Shown here piece after piece: positions 48,325 through 60,515 of a stretch of 64,000 nucleotides of DNA. The notes beneath the pieces are model-generated. The model was given only the letters and a program-made list of their open reading frames with translations, did not search any database and had not been told where the DNA came from. This stretch comes from Paulownia fortunei (taxonomy: Eukaryota > Streptophyta > Magnoliopsida > Lamiales > Paulowniaceae): the NCBI GenBank assembly GCA_019321725.1, contig CM033105.1, forward strand, positions 14,273,632-14,337,631. The letters are read 5' to 3'. Made by a program: the position numbers and the translations under genes. Positions within the stretch are counted from its first letter, which is position 1, and each line of letters opens with the position of its first letter.

Positions 48325-51064
48325 CCAGTTTGTGGTTCTGTAGACTGTCCATGTACATGACCTTTGAGACTAGTGGAGCACAACCATGCCAGTAAGTTTT
48401 ATTTGTTGTATAATTCATTTTGTATTTCATGAATAATATTGGCCATGTGTTTTAAGATTTTGTATAAAATAATGTTGAGGCGGACTCATCAGTAGTAACA
48501 AGTACAAACTTTATGGTTGGTATTCTATCTTTAGAGCTACATATTCTCTATTATCTACTACGTATGTAATAAGACTGGATAGGGTACTTGATATATATAT
48601 ATATGAGGTCAATTACAATGTTTTAATTCCTTCTGGAGGTTCGAGATCAACTAAATAGATTTTAAGAGTTGTAGGTTAATTTTGTTATATTGGCTAGGAT
48701 TATGATATAACCTTTTGTGTTGATTGATTTATTAAGAATTATGCATGGTGGATTATTTTAGGATTATTAAGACTTTTAAATTCTAGGTGATGAAAATTTA
48801 GAAATATGGTAGGAAAATATTTACTATTTGTAGAAAATAAAGAAGATTGTCAAATTATAATTTTAGACCGTGAAAGAGAGTTGTAAGAAAGTGTTATTAT
48901 CGATCTTTTGGTTTTGTTAGAATTTTTAGAAATGACCAAATTTACTAAAAATCCATTTGTGTGATCTCAGATCTCTTGATACATGTTGAAAAGAAGTTTT
49001 CGGGTATGCTATTGACTAACCAATTGATTTTATCCTGGATATAGTTGTAAGAACAAATCCAATCTCTCTTTTAGTTTTTCATATACACCTATTGGAATTC
49101 GATGAACCTTAAGTGATATTGTTATAATGTTGGGCAAGGCATTAAGGTTTAGTAATTCTCCTAAACAAGCTCCACTTCATATTCACCTACAAGAAAGATG
49201 AATCTTGAGGTTATGTATTTTTTTTTATTGCAACTGAATTGAGCTTCAGTAGTGACTCCAACTTTAGATATAAGTTATTTATTGTGTATAGTGGTTTATC
49301 TCATTGTGTTTTGGTATATGTTTGATATAAAATAGAAAAATTACTCGATACACTTTGAGTTAATTAGATTATTTATGTAATACTACATGTTACATTACAA
49401 AACTGAAGTACTTGAAATATCTATATACTTAAAAGGAGTTTAACCTGATCAAAGGATATATATTATTAGTAACTGAATATATTGTATGATCCATATAACA
49501 ACAGATGTCATTGGAATGAAATATCTCAATAGACTAATATTCAAAGAAATTTTACATCATAAACTATTATGGGAGTTGAAGGTTGTACAGAGGATGAATT
49601 AGAGTAAATGGTGAATTATCTATTTATCAATATTTTGGTAAGACTAATTTTGTTTGATCCAATTCCAAATGCTCAAAATAAGGTCGATGAAAGGTTAGGA
49701 TTAAGATCAAAGGTAGAAAAGTCACTTAAATAGATTTTTGTGATAAGTGATTATAATCACTTAATAAGAGAGAGGTGCGAAAATGAGGGATACGAAATTA
49801 CAAGACTAAGTTTTAGGTAATGATCATGTACCTTTTTATTTGTTTTATTTAGTGGTATGAATGATGTTTGTGATCTCAAGAAAATATACAGATATCGGAT
49901 ACTAGACGAGCTTTTATGGAATATATCGTTAATATTTGGTTTGCCACAAAAAAAAGGATATATGTAAAAGTTCATATGTTGGAATGACTTAGTTTTGCTT
50001 TTATTTTCAGGTGGAAATGGGAAGGTATTCAGAAATTTTGTACATGATAATGGAATTGGGTTATTGTTCATAGGTTATCTAAATATGCTCATTCTTTCTC
50101 AATTTACCTTAGGTATTTCATGGAAATCTATGGAAAGACAAATGTATAGGAAGCAATTAGACTTTATGGTTTATTAGTTCTGATGTAGATTTAAGGTCTT
50201 TGTCTACTTCCTAGAAGATCTTACTTTAGGTATTGGTAACAAAATTATATTTTAGTATTGTGATCATCTATGCATCAATGGGCAACCAGGACAAACAAAT
50301 TAGGCTTTGCAAGATATGCTTAGAGATTGTGCATTAGATTGTTGATGTCAATTGAGAAAATTGTTTCTTGGGAGGAATTTCTTATCACAACAGTGATAAG
50401 GCTACTTGGGATAGTTCTCTATGAGGCATTGTATGATAGAAAATTTAGGTCATCATTTTATTGAAATGAAATTGGTGGTCTTTTAGGTTGAATATGGTTT
50501 GGAAATGATAGAAGTGGTAGAACAAATTGCTAATATGTGGAAACTCGTTAGAGGTGACCCTAGAGTTATGCAGATTAAAGAGAAATATCGTTGTAATTTT
50601 TAATAGGGGATCAATTTTTTGAAGGTGTCTCCAATGAAATGGATTATGCGGCTTGGGCAAAAAAAAAATTGGGGATGTTACATACAAACTTGATCCTAGG
50701 TACATTGATTTATTTTGCATTACTGAGATAATTGAGAATATTGTCTGTAAACTCGACCTTTTTGCATCAATGTCTTGAGTTCACAATGTATTTCATGTGT
50801 TCATTTTAAGGAAGTATATCATGAATCTATATCATCTATTGAAAAGGGACCAATAGAACTAAATTGAGGTCGGAGATATGAATAAAGACCTATAGAGATT
50901 CTAGTAAGGGATGTAAAGTAACTTCAAAATGAGAATATCCCATTAGTTAAAGTACAAAGTAGAAGTCAATCAATAGAAGAAGCTATTTGGGAAATATAGG
51001 ATGAAATGAGAACTAAGAATCCTGAACTTTTTCGGTAAGTGAAATTTTGGGACGAAATTTTTAT

Positions 51065-51077
51065 AAGGAGGGGAGGA
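51065..51077 (+). other. Polypurine tract of the family-G gypsy
   Basis: AAGGAGGGGAGGA directly before TGTGATACCCG. Confidence 0.85.
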
Positions 51078-54000
51078 TGTGATACCCGAACCTCTCACAA
51101 CTCACTTGGCCAATGTGATTCAGGCATTACATGCTACTTATATGCTAATTTGCAATAACATTAACATGACATCTTATATAGCATTCTTAATCGTTAGACC
51201 TCTAATGTTATCACATGATATAAGTGGTTGAGATCTTATAACCTAATTAAGAAATTCTATATTTAAATAAGAAAAAGAATAGATTGGTCGATATATTGGA
51301 TATTCATAGGTTATATGTTATAATTTTGGAAGTGTTAAAGGTGTTACTAGTAAGTTTATATGATTCGATTTAATTAGATCGATCTGTTATAAAAGTATAC
51401 ATCCATGGATTAACATACTTGGGATATTGGACATGATATAATGTGATTTAAGTGTCATAATACAAGGTCCATATGTGCATATGATTTTAGAAAACAAACT
51501 AGACAATCATTTAAGAATCGAATGTCAATCGGTTTGGAGATCGAATGAACGGACATAGGAATTACCTATGGGAATGAATGGTGACTAAGATAGGTTGCAA
51601 CCAAATAAGAATATGTGAGACACACAAAATTAGGGCTGCAAGATAAGAGAGAAAACCAGATTATACCATACATGCTACCTCAAGCTTTGCCACCTCATGC
51701 TTTCTTATTAAGCTTAAGCTAACACCTCAAACCCTTCACCCTTAAGCCACGACCAGACCTTGATTTCAGCCATTTTCATCTTCCAAACACACACCTTAAG
51801 GTATCCAAGTGCTCCAAATTGATTCCAAGTTGAAATAAAAGCAAGAAAAGCAAAGGAGAAGTGATTACCATCAAGCTTAACCTCAAAATCTGCATAGGTA
51901 ACACTTATCTACGGATTTGCCTTTGGTTTTCAGATTATTCTGAATGGTTTTATTATTTAATAAGATTTAAATATCTCTTATAAAGTGTTAGGATGTTTTT
52001 AGTTAGACTTTTATGCACAAAGAAAGAGTTTTTGATGACAAACACTTAATAGGAAATACTTGTGGCAGAAACTGTCACCTTACTGTTTTCTTGTATTTTA
52101 GACTTCAAAAGTGTATGGTATGTTGAATAAAACTTGTAATTATCATCATATACATGTTTATATATGGGTTAAGAGTATTCGAATAAATGTTCATCGGTTA
52201 GAAATTGAAATAGGGCATGATATTGAAGAGATGCTCAAAACTATCACCATCGAATTTCAGATTGTGTCCTATGTGAAGTGGACTTGTTTTACAGTATTAA
52301 ATCCATTAGTTTTGGCAAGGATATGACCTGGTTGTCTCTTTTTATATGTTATATAAGTGTGGTGAAAATTTGGGAGTGATTGAATATACTTAATGGTGCC
52401 AAAACCATTAATGTTATGAAGTGCGTAAAACTGTCATGGTGGGAAAAATCTGTTTCAGTATGCTGTGAAAGGAGCTGAACATGGGAAGCTATATCCATGA
52501 GTTTTAGCCATTCAATGACATGGTTACATTTTTTTTTAATTTTATATAAGTGTGATAAAAATTGTGGAGTGAATGAATATGTCTAAGGGTGTCAAAATCA
52601 TCATGCAAATTAATGTGGCAGCAAGAAAATATGAAGTGGTGAATCTGTCCCATTTGGTTCATTAACATGTTCCAGCATAGATGTGGTGCATTTGATCCCT
52701 AACATTTAGGAAAATATTGTAAGAGTTATAATACATCAATTAAGTGAGGTTAGTATACATTTAAGATGTAGAACAAAGGTACGTAGAAGGTTGTATTCGG
52801 TTATAGTTTCTAAGTGGTAAGGTTGTTTAGTTAAATTGAGATTCAAGATCTTTATACTACATTAGGTATAATGAACTTGTTAATTGAGGACGGTGATTGA
52901 TATCTTGTATTTTTACAGATTGTTTCACATCTAGGGTTGGGGAGTAATATTTAAGAAACCTAGAAGTAACACACAATCGATCAAAGGTAAGTAAAGATTC
53001 ATTTGCAACTACAATACATAGACATAGTAGATGTGTGATTTATATGTAAAATCATAGATCATATGTGCATAGTAGAGGGTTGTCCATTGAGCATACATAC
53101 ATGGGCATTGGCACGTGCATGCATCATATACAAGCATTGTGATAAATCTTACATTGCACGACATGATTCTGAGAAAGAAAAATATTTTGCTGACCACTAC
53201 TAGTGCACCGAAACATGCATGGATTTGCATGGTTGTATGCATGGATTTGCAGGTTCGCGTGCATGGATTTGCATGCGTATGAGTATGCATGGATTTGCAT
53301 GCTTATATGATTATTGACCATTGGATTATAGCGGTGTATAGAGCTCTTTTCCGGTGCATGGGATAGTAGCGTTGGTCAGGGGGCCAAGAAAGAAATGATT
53401 TTGAGAGAAATATTTTGATGCATAAAATTGCATTGTGGCATGGCATGTTGAGATGCATGAATTGATATTGTGAATTATTCTTTGACATTCATAATCATTA
53501 CTTGTTGAGCGTTAGCTCATATAGTTTATGCATTGTAGGTGAATCGGTTTGGAGATCGAATGATATTTCGTTAGGAATCGGATGTGAATCGATTTGGAGA
53601 TCGAATGAACGGACATAGGAAATAACTATGGGAATGAATGGTGACTAAGATAGGTTGCAACCAAATAAAAATAGGTGAGACACACAAGATTAGGGCTGCA
53701 AGATAAGGGAGAAAATCAGATTTTGCTATTTACTTGCCACCTCATGCTTTCTTATTAAGCTTAAGCTAACATTTCAAGCTAACACCTCAAACCCTTCACC
53801 CTTAAGCAACGACCAGATCCTCATTTCAGCCATTTTCATCTTCCAAACACACACTTTAAGGTCTCCAAGTGATCCAAATTGATTCCAAGTTGAAATAAAA
53901 GCAAGAAAAGCGAAGGAGAAGTGATTACCATCAAGTTAACCTCAAAATCTGCATAGGTAACACTTATCTACGGTTTTACCTTTGGTTTTCTGATTATTAT

Positions 54001-56004
54001 GAATGGTTTTATTGTTTATTAAGCTTTCAATATATCTTATAATAGTGTTAGGAAGTTTTTGGTTAGACTTTGGTGCACAAAGAAAGGGTTTTTGATGACA
54101 AACACTTAATAGGAAATACTTGTGGCAGAAACTGTGATCTTACTATTTTCTTGTGTTTTAGACTTCAAAAGTATATGGTATGTTGAATAAAACCTATAAT
54201 TATTACCATTTACATAACCATATATGAGTTAAGAGTGTTGGAATGAATTTTTATCAGTTGGAAATTGAAATAGAGAATGATATTGGGGAAACACTCAAAC
54301 TGCCAAAATAGCAAAATCTGTTCTGGTGTGCTGTGAAGGAGACTGAATTAGGGAGCTAAATCCATTTTTTTGGTAATATTATGACCTTTATGTCCTTATA
54401 TATGTTATCTAAGTATGGTGAAAATTTTGGAGTGATTGAATATACTTAATGGTGCCAAAACCATTAATATCATGAAGTGTGCAAAACTGTCACGGTAGAA
54501 AACAATCTGTTTCAGTATGTCGTGAAGAGAGCTGAACTTGGAAAGTTATATCTGTGATTTTTAGAAATTCTATGATTTGATTACATTTATATACATGTTA
54601 TCTAAGTGTGGTAAAAATTTGGGAGTGATTGGATATGCTTAGGGATGTTAATTATCATGCAACTAAACTTGACAGCAAGAAAATATGAAAATGTGAATCT
54701 GCCACATTTGATCACTTAGCATGTTTCAACCTAGACATGTTGCTATTGAATGTTAACAATTAGGCACATGCTATTAGAGTTATAATACTTCAATTACATG
54801 ATATTTGCATGTATTAATATAAGGTATTTGAGGGGCTATATTGGGTTCTAGTTTGTGAAAGCTTGATTGTTAGCTTATAGCTTGGTGTTTAAAGTCTAGT
54901 ATGAGATTTTGTGCTTTCAACTTGCCAAATTGGGAATGGTGCTTGATGTTGGGTAATATTACAGGCTATTTTACATCTAAGGTTGGAGAGAAATACTAAA
55001 CAAATTTAGACTAAGCTACCAACCAAGTGAAAGGTAAGTAAAGATTCATTTGCAACCACAATGCATAGATATAGCAGATGTGTGAATTATATGTAATATC
55101 ATAAATCATATGTGCATAGTAGAGGGCTCTCCATTGAGCATACATACATGGGCATTGTCATTAGCACGTGCATGCATCATATACTAACATTGTGATAAAT
55201 ATTACATTGCACGGCATGATTCAGAGAAAGGAAAATATTTTGTTGACCACTACTAGTGCACCGAAGCATGCATGGATTTACATGGTGTTATGCATGAATT
55301 TGCAGGTTCGCGTGCATGGATTTGCATGCATATGAGTATGCATGGATTTGCATGCTTATATGATTATTGACCATTGGATTATGGCGGTATACAGAGCTCT
55401 TTTCCGGTACATGGGATAGTAGCGTTGGTCAGGGGCCCAAGAAAGAAATGATTTTGAGAGAAATATTTTGATGCATAAAATTGCATTGTGAGCATAGCAT
55501 TTTGAGTTGCATGACTTGATATTGTGGATTATTCTTTGACATGCATAATCTTTACTTGCTGAGCGTTAGCTCATATAGTTTATGTATTGTAGGTGAGTAC
55601 GACGATACTTAAAGCATCTTTTATTGGCTGGACGGCGGTTGGAGCTCCTGCAGGTGTCTGAGAGAGTGTGTACATGGGTGACGACCTGTTGGGCTATTTT
55701 GTTGGCTTGTTATATTTTGAGTCTGTTGTATTATATTTTTAGACTGGTACTATATTTTGCTTTTAAAACTTTACTGTAAATAAGTATGTAAATATTGGGT
55801 CGTTGTGGGTGTTGAGCTTTTATATAAATACCGATCCTGCTATATACATGACATGTATTATAAAGTATTTTAAACAGAGTTGTGCATGTAAGAAATGATT
55901 TATCTTTTCTTAAAGTGTTAAAAAAAATATTTCATGCATGCACACAGGTTCTATTATGTCAAATTATAATATATATCTAGTTGTGTAGTAATGGGGGTAT
56001 TATA
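51078..56004 (+). mobile_element. Family-G gypsy right LTR: chimera of two LTR subfamilies
   Basis: 4927 bp, nearly twice the left LTR. 51078-53539 equals the left LTR up to 'tgcattgtaggtga' (about 47945). The sequence then jumps back to the LTR position 'atcggtttggagatcgaatga' (46108 in the left copy) and runs to the LTR end at 56004 as a second, more diverged version. So it consists of a 3'-truncated LTR fused to a 5'-truncated LTR of another subfamily. The tail reads GGGGGTATTATA instead of GGGGTGTTACA. Confidence 0.85.
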
Positions 56005-56226
56005 GAAACTGAGACATGGTCAGACTCTCCTTTATTTATAAAAAGCAATTGGATGTAATGGAATCATGGGCTACTCATGTAGGTTACTATTGGAAGGGTT
56101 TTCTTCTCTTTTAAATTATTGTACGTCTTTATCATCTATCTTTATTAGGGCAATTTCTGAACTGAGGAATCATGAACATTTTTAGCTTTTACAATCTAAA
56201 TATAAATATGTTCTAAATAAAAAAAT
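56005..56226 (+). pseudogene. Possible 3' end of the RS2Z pseudogene
   Basis: The flank after the right gypsy LTR starts GAAACTG, compared with GGAACTG before the left LTR (6 of 7 bases; probable TSD plus shared bases). The block reads like a 3' UTR: no domain, 'cttttaaattattgtacgtc', ending TTCTAAATAAAAAAA before X4. By position it closes the unit opened at 45157. The RS domain coding part is not recognisable, so either it was deleted or this block belongs to something else. Confidence 0.4.
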
Positions 56227-56242
56227 TTCCTAGTTCCTTGAC
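56227..56242 (+). repeat. Target-site copy X4
   Basis: TTCCTAGTTCCTTGAC. Its first 14 bases are identical to X5 (60502-60515), forming a perfect TSD around LINE C; 14 of 15 bases also match X1. Confidence 0.85.
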
Positions 56243-59200
56243 AAGAATTGCTTATGGAATTTTACATGAGTACGAAATAGTGTGTGGAAAGTTGTTTAAT
56301 GCAAATTAGTGCTATTTCATCATTAGCAAGTGAATCACTCCAGTATTTGTTGAGGCTATTGAACAAATTACTAGCTTTGTTCACAGAAAAAAAAAAAACT
56401 AACAATATTATACCTTGGAGCATCTCTTTTTTAGGGGATGAACATGATCTCTTTATTTGAGGATTTAGTTACCAAAATTCGAAACATGTTAACAAAGTTG
56501 GGAAAAGAACACTTTATCTCATGGTGGCAGACTCCTTTTAATTAAAAGTATCTTGTGTCCAATGCTAATTTATATTTTGCATGTGTTACATCTTCCTAAA
56601 GCTATCCTTTTATGGATTGAGAAGCTTTTTGCTAGATTTTTTTGGAGTTCTAAGGATTCCAATTAAAATTTCATTGGACATCTTGAGAGACCCTTTATTT
56701 ATTATTTGATGAAGGAGGATTGTGAAACTTCACTTGTGGCAGTGGCTTAAACTTTTGACTATAAAATGTGGTGGACGAGTAACTCAATTTAGTCGAATTT
56801 TATACAACAAAAATATTATTCCCTGGCCTCCCCTATTGTGGCTAAGGTAACAATAAATCAATTATGAAGTTTGGAAGTATCTTTATAAAATTAGAAGTGA
56901 GGTAGAAAAGCATATTAGTTGGAATTTAGGCATTAGGAAAATTTCTTTTTGGTATGATGGTTGGTTGGATGGACAACCTATTTTGAATGGAGTGCAGTCC
57001 ATAATGGTCATCTTCTTATTTTTTATTTATAGATTAGTAATGAATGGAAAAAAAAACAAGCTGATTGAGGTTCTTACACTAGCACTGGTTCAAAATATTA
57101 TCTAAATTATGTTTAATAAAAATGAAGGGAAATTATAATTTGGAAACTTTTGTTTAATGGTAAATTCTAATTAAGATCTTATTGGGAATTTATTAGGCAT
57201 TGTAAGGAACCTAAAATGATTTTTCCAATGCTTTGGTCCATATTTCTTATGACTACTATGTCGATCTTCAACTGGCATTTGATATATCTTAGATTCCCAT
57301 TTATGAATGTATGCAGTGCCGAGGCATTGAATTATCTTCATGTTCTTGATGCTGTCAAAGCATTGAAACAACATCCCATCTCTTCATCTAGAGTGAAAAA
57401 GCAAGGCAGGTTTGGAACTTTTTTGAATGACTTTTCTCAATCTCTTGCACAAATAACTCCAGTACCATTAATCTAGTACATCTTTGGCACGACTACTACT
57501 CTGGCTTATATTTTCAAGTATGCTCCCTTTTGTGGTTCTATTGTTCATTTTGGAGAGAAATGACTCCAAATATAGAATTATCTCGGTCAACCATCATTGA
57601 ATTATCAAAGCATAATTTACCATCTTTCACTTATTCAAAGTGGAAATCATTGGAGATTTCGGAGAGGTGATCTTCAGATGCTATCCAATTGCATTTCAAA
57701 ATCCCAAACAATAGAAGATTTGTTCAAATGATAAAGGTTCATTTAATCAAAGCAACTGGAGGATGGCTCAAAATAAATATGGATGGTGTGGCTAAGCGAA
57801 CGTGAATTGCCAAAGCAAGAGGTTTATTGCGAGATAGTGAAGGTAACATGATATTTGATTTTTCATTATACCTTGGTGAGAAAACAAATATGGAAGCTGA
57901 GCTTCAAGCTGTTTGTACAAGGACTACGGTTTTGTGTTCAACATAATATTTCACATGATTAGCTAATTGATACACAAGTCACGATTAACTTTCTTCAAGA
58001 AGGGCAGCACGGTGGATAGTTTTTGTAACATGATCTTCTTAGAGCTAATCATCTATAAAAATATAGATTTTCGAGCAGTTCAAGGTAATTCTACCATGAA
58101 TTTCTCGGCCAACATGGCATGTTCAACACAGGCTGATACATTGTATAATCATATGATATTCCATATGATCTCCAAGTATTTGTTTATTTAGATAAAATTT
58201 TACGTAGCTTTTGTTTTAAGAGTATTTTGTAAGGTAATTAGTACTCATTGTTTAGTTTTTTTTTATCTCTCCTTTTACTTTGTAGAGGGAGTAAATACTC
58301 TTTATTTACTGCTTTCGTGTTGGGTTCGCATAATCTCAGGATCTATACACAGTGAAACTTTTAAAATTTCAAACATGATAATTAATTAAATATGCAATCT
58401 TGTATTCAACGTGATTAATCAATTTTCCATCCAAATTACTCGCTTAAAAAATAGACGAAGGTTTTGTACGAATATACCTGAATGAAGCACTCCTTTTGTA
58501 GAAAATAGTTAAAGTGATTCCAATCGCGTCTTTCTATATTAGAAAAGGTTTGTTGTAGGAATCCAAATATCTTTCCTCTGATGGTATCACATGACGAGCA
58601 GGATTACAATTCTATAAACTTGCTAAAGAGTATAGAATTCTTATTTCTAATCTAAAATTTTGAAAGCGTAGATTAATTCTAATATCAACAAGTGATAAGA
58701 GGATTAATCTAATTATCAAGAGTTATATAACTAATTGATCGAACAAAGCTTAAACCTAAAAACTAGAAAGAGGTGTCTATATTTTTAAGCTTGGGGCTGA
58801 TTTTTTTGCAGTGATCTTGATTTTGGCCCCTCTTGTGTGGTGTATTTATACAGCTCTTAGATCTTACCTAATCCCATTTTCTATCTAAGAGGGGTCCTTT
58901 ACTTTTTTCCTTATAAGACTCTAAGTCTTAATTGGTTTCTATCTAAGACATGGACTCTTTAATTCCTAATTAAAGACTTTTAACAGGCTTCTCATATGAG
59001 CCCATTAACATTGGGCTCGTTTATCAATCAATCTCCATTATTTAATCAAGGCCAATTAAATTGATTCCATATGAGCACCCATTTAAACCTAACATAAATA
59101 ATTCAATTTTTATAATTAGTTAAATTAGTTTAACCCCTAAAATTAATTTAAGTTTCATTAATTACTTGATTCAATCAATTAATTAATTATTTTCAAAAAA

Positions 59201-60501
59201 GCCTTTAATCTTTATTAGGTATAATTCAATAATTTTATTATTTAGTTGGATGAACTAATTTAACTCTTTAAATCAATTCTAGCTCCAAGTTAATTAATCT
59301 TCATTAATTAACTTGATCCAACGCCATGGATAATGTTCAAGATAGAAGTGATCTATCTTGTTTTATGTGTGACCCATTAGGTTCACAAGTAAGTTAGCAG
59401 TGAACTTGAAACTATTGTAACTTAGTGAATATATATATAATATAATTTGATTAAGTAATGCAATTAATTAATCCATCTTGGAGTTAACTCTTTAATTCAA
59501 AGAATCTCACAACTCAAGAGAAACACCTAGCAGTCAATCTTGACAACCTAGTCTTAGGTGAATTTAGCAATCGAATCTATTTATGTTACGAGTACCGTGC
59601 AAGTCCAGTCCTTTCATCAACTAACCTTCCAATTAAATCTAGGGCATGGATAGCTAGTTGAAACCCTAATTGACTTAGTAACTTTGATTTTATTTATAGT
59701 CTCATTAACTCTCAATGGACAATTAGAAAAATCTTGTATAATATTCATCATTCTTTGGCCAGAGTTTCTAATTTAAGGACCATGAAATGTATAGGAGATT
59801 TATCTATTCAACTAGATATGTGATGGATCCTTTGTTGACCACTCATTAACTTTCATACACGAAGATTATATTCCTAACTTAAACCCCTTTTGATTATCAG
59901 GTAATTGGAAAACACATCAAAGTATATAATATCGTGCATAAGGCTACCATGGTCTATCAAGCCCAAGGACTAACTCATGCACTATTATAATTAGAAATTT
60001 TTCATTCAACAAAAAATATTTCCAATTGAGAATTTCCTGCAAGCTGATTTGGTGTACTCATTCCCTAATAAGCTTCTACACACATGCACTAATGTCCATA
60101 TGTCAGTGCCTATGGAGCAAGACATCCTCATTTCGAACACGCATCATGTGCATGAGTCTTACGGGCTTATCGATGTCCCAACTTAATGTTTTCTCAACTC
60201 GAAACTTGTTTAAGACCAAAGTGATAGAGGCATGTTCCATGTTCACCATCATATACACGACCATGCCCTATAGCTAAGTATCGTCTAGAGGCTTTACCTA
60301 TAAAAAAATTGCCATTTTTTGTTAATATATTTTGAATAAGAATGTTTGTACAAGAGTATAATAGCTGCTACTAATTAGATCGTCGATCACTACACTAACA
60401 TTTGTGAGCTCACATTTATCTCTTTTTTGGTAATTTTAATAATTGGAGGGGGTCCATGCCAAACCCTCCAACTATGCACAGACGACATTAATTAAAAAAA
60501 A
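56243..60501 (+). mobile_element. LINE C: 5'-truncated L1-type LINE, interrupted by a solo LTR
   Basis: Plus strand. It has post-RT ORF2 sequence ('LVTKIRNMLTKLGKRTLYLM', 'LPKAILLWIEKLFARFFWSS', 56460-56650; 'IRKISFWYDGWLDGQPILNG', 56925-56990) and RNase H ('LKINMDGVAKRT', 'GLLRDSEGNMIFDFSLYLGE', 'TNMEAELQAV', 57765-57910; the stop within it is visible). The 3' UTR is at 58200-58317 and 60401-60493, closing box 'GGAGGGGGTCCATGCC', with A8 at 60494-60501. A run of A12 at 56387-56398 lies inside and may be the tail of a further small insertion. Flanked by the 14-bp TSD TTCCTAGTTCCTTG. Confidence 0.85.
58318..60400 (-). mobile_element. Family-A copia solo LTR inside LINE C
   Basis: 2083 bp, TGTTGGGTTCGCATAATCTC to ...CACTACACTAACA, intact ends, no internal region. 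LINE C 3' UTR sequence lies on both sides. Flanks TTTCG (58313-58317) and TTTGT (60401-60405) are an imperfect TSD (3 of 5), so the insertion is old or the LTR arose by recombination between elements. Confidence 0.85.
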
Positions 60502-60515
60502 TTCCTAGTTCCTTG
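60502..60515 (+). repeat. Target-site copy X5
   Basis: TTCCTAGTTCCTTG, directly after the LINE C A-tail; identical to 56227-56240. Confidence 0.85.

Larger units (their letters stand above)
48310..51077 (+). pseudogene. Family-G gypsy internal region (decayed, shortened)
   Basis: 2.8 kb instead of the ~5 kb of a complete element. An RT-proximal piece 'IDFILDIVVRTNPISL' is readable near 49025-49075. From about 50000 to 51050 the integrase core and C-terminus can be followed with stops ('TLQDMLRDCALD'-like near 50310; '..GSSLYVT'-antisense region; 'VHNVFHVFILRKYIMN'-like near 50780-50830), parallel to 11934-13064. Between 48400 and 49000 and between 49100 and 49950 I see no clear domain; gag, protease and most of RT are lost or unreadable. 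Ends in the polypurine tract AAGGAGGGGAGGA (51065-51077). Confidence 0.75.
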
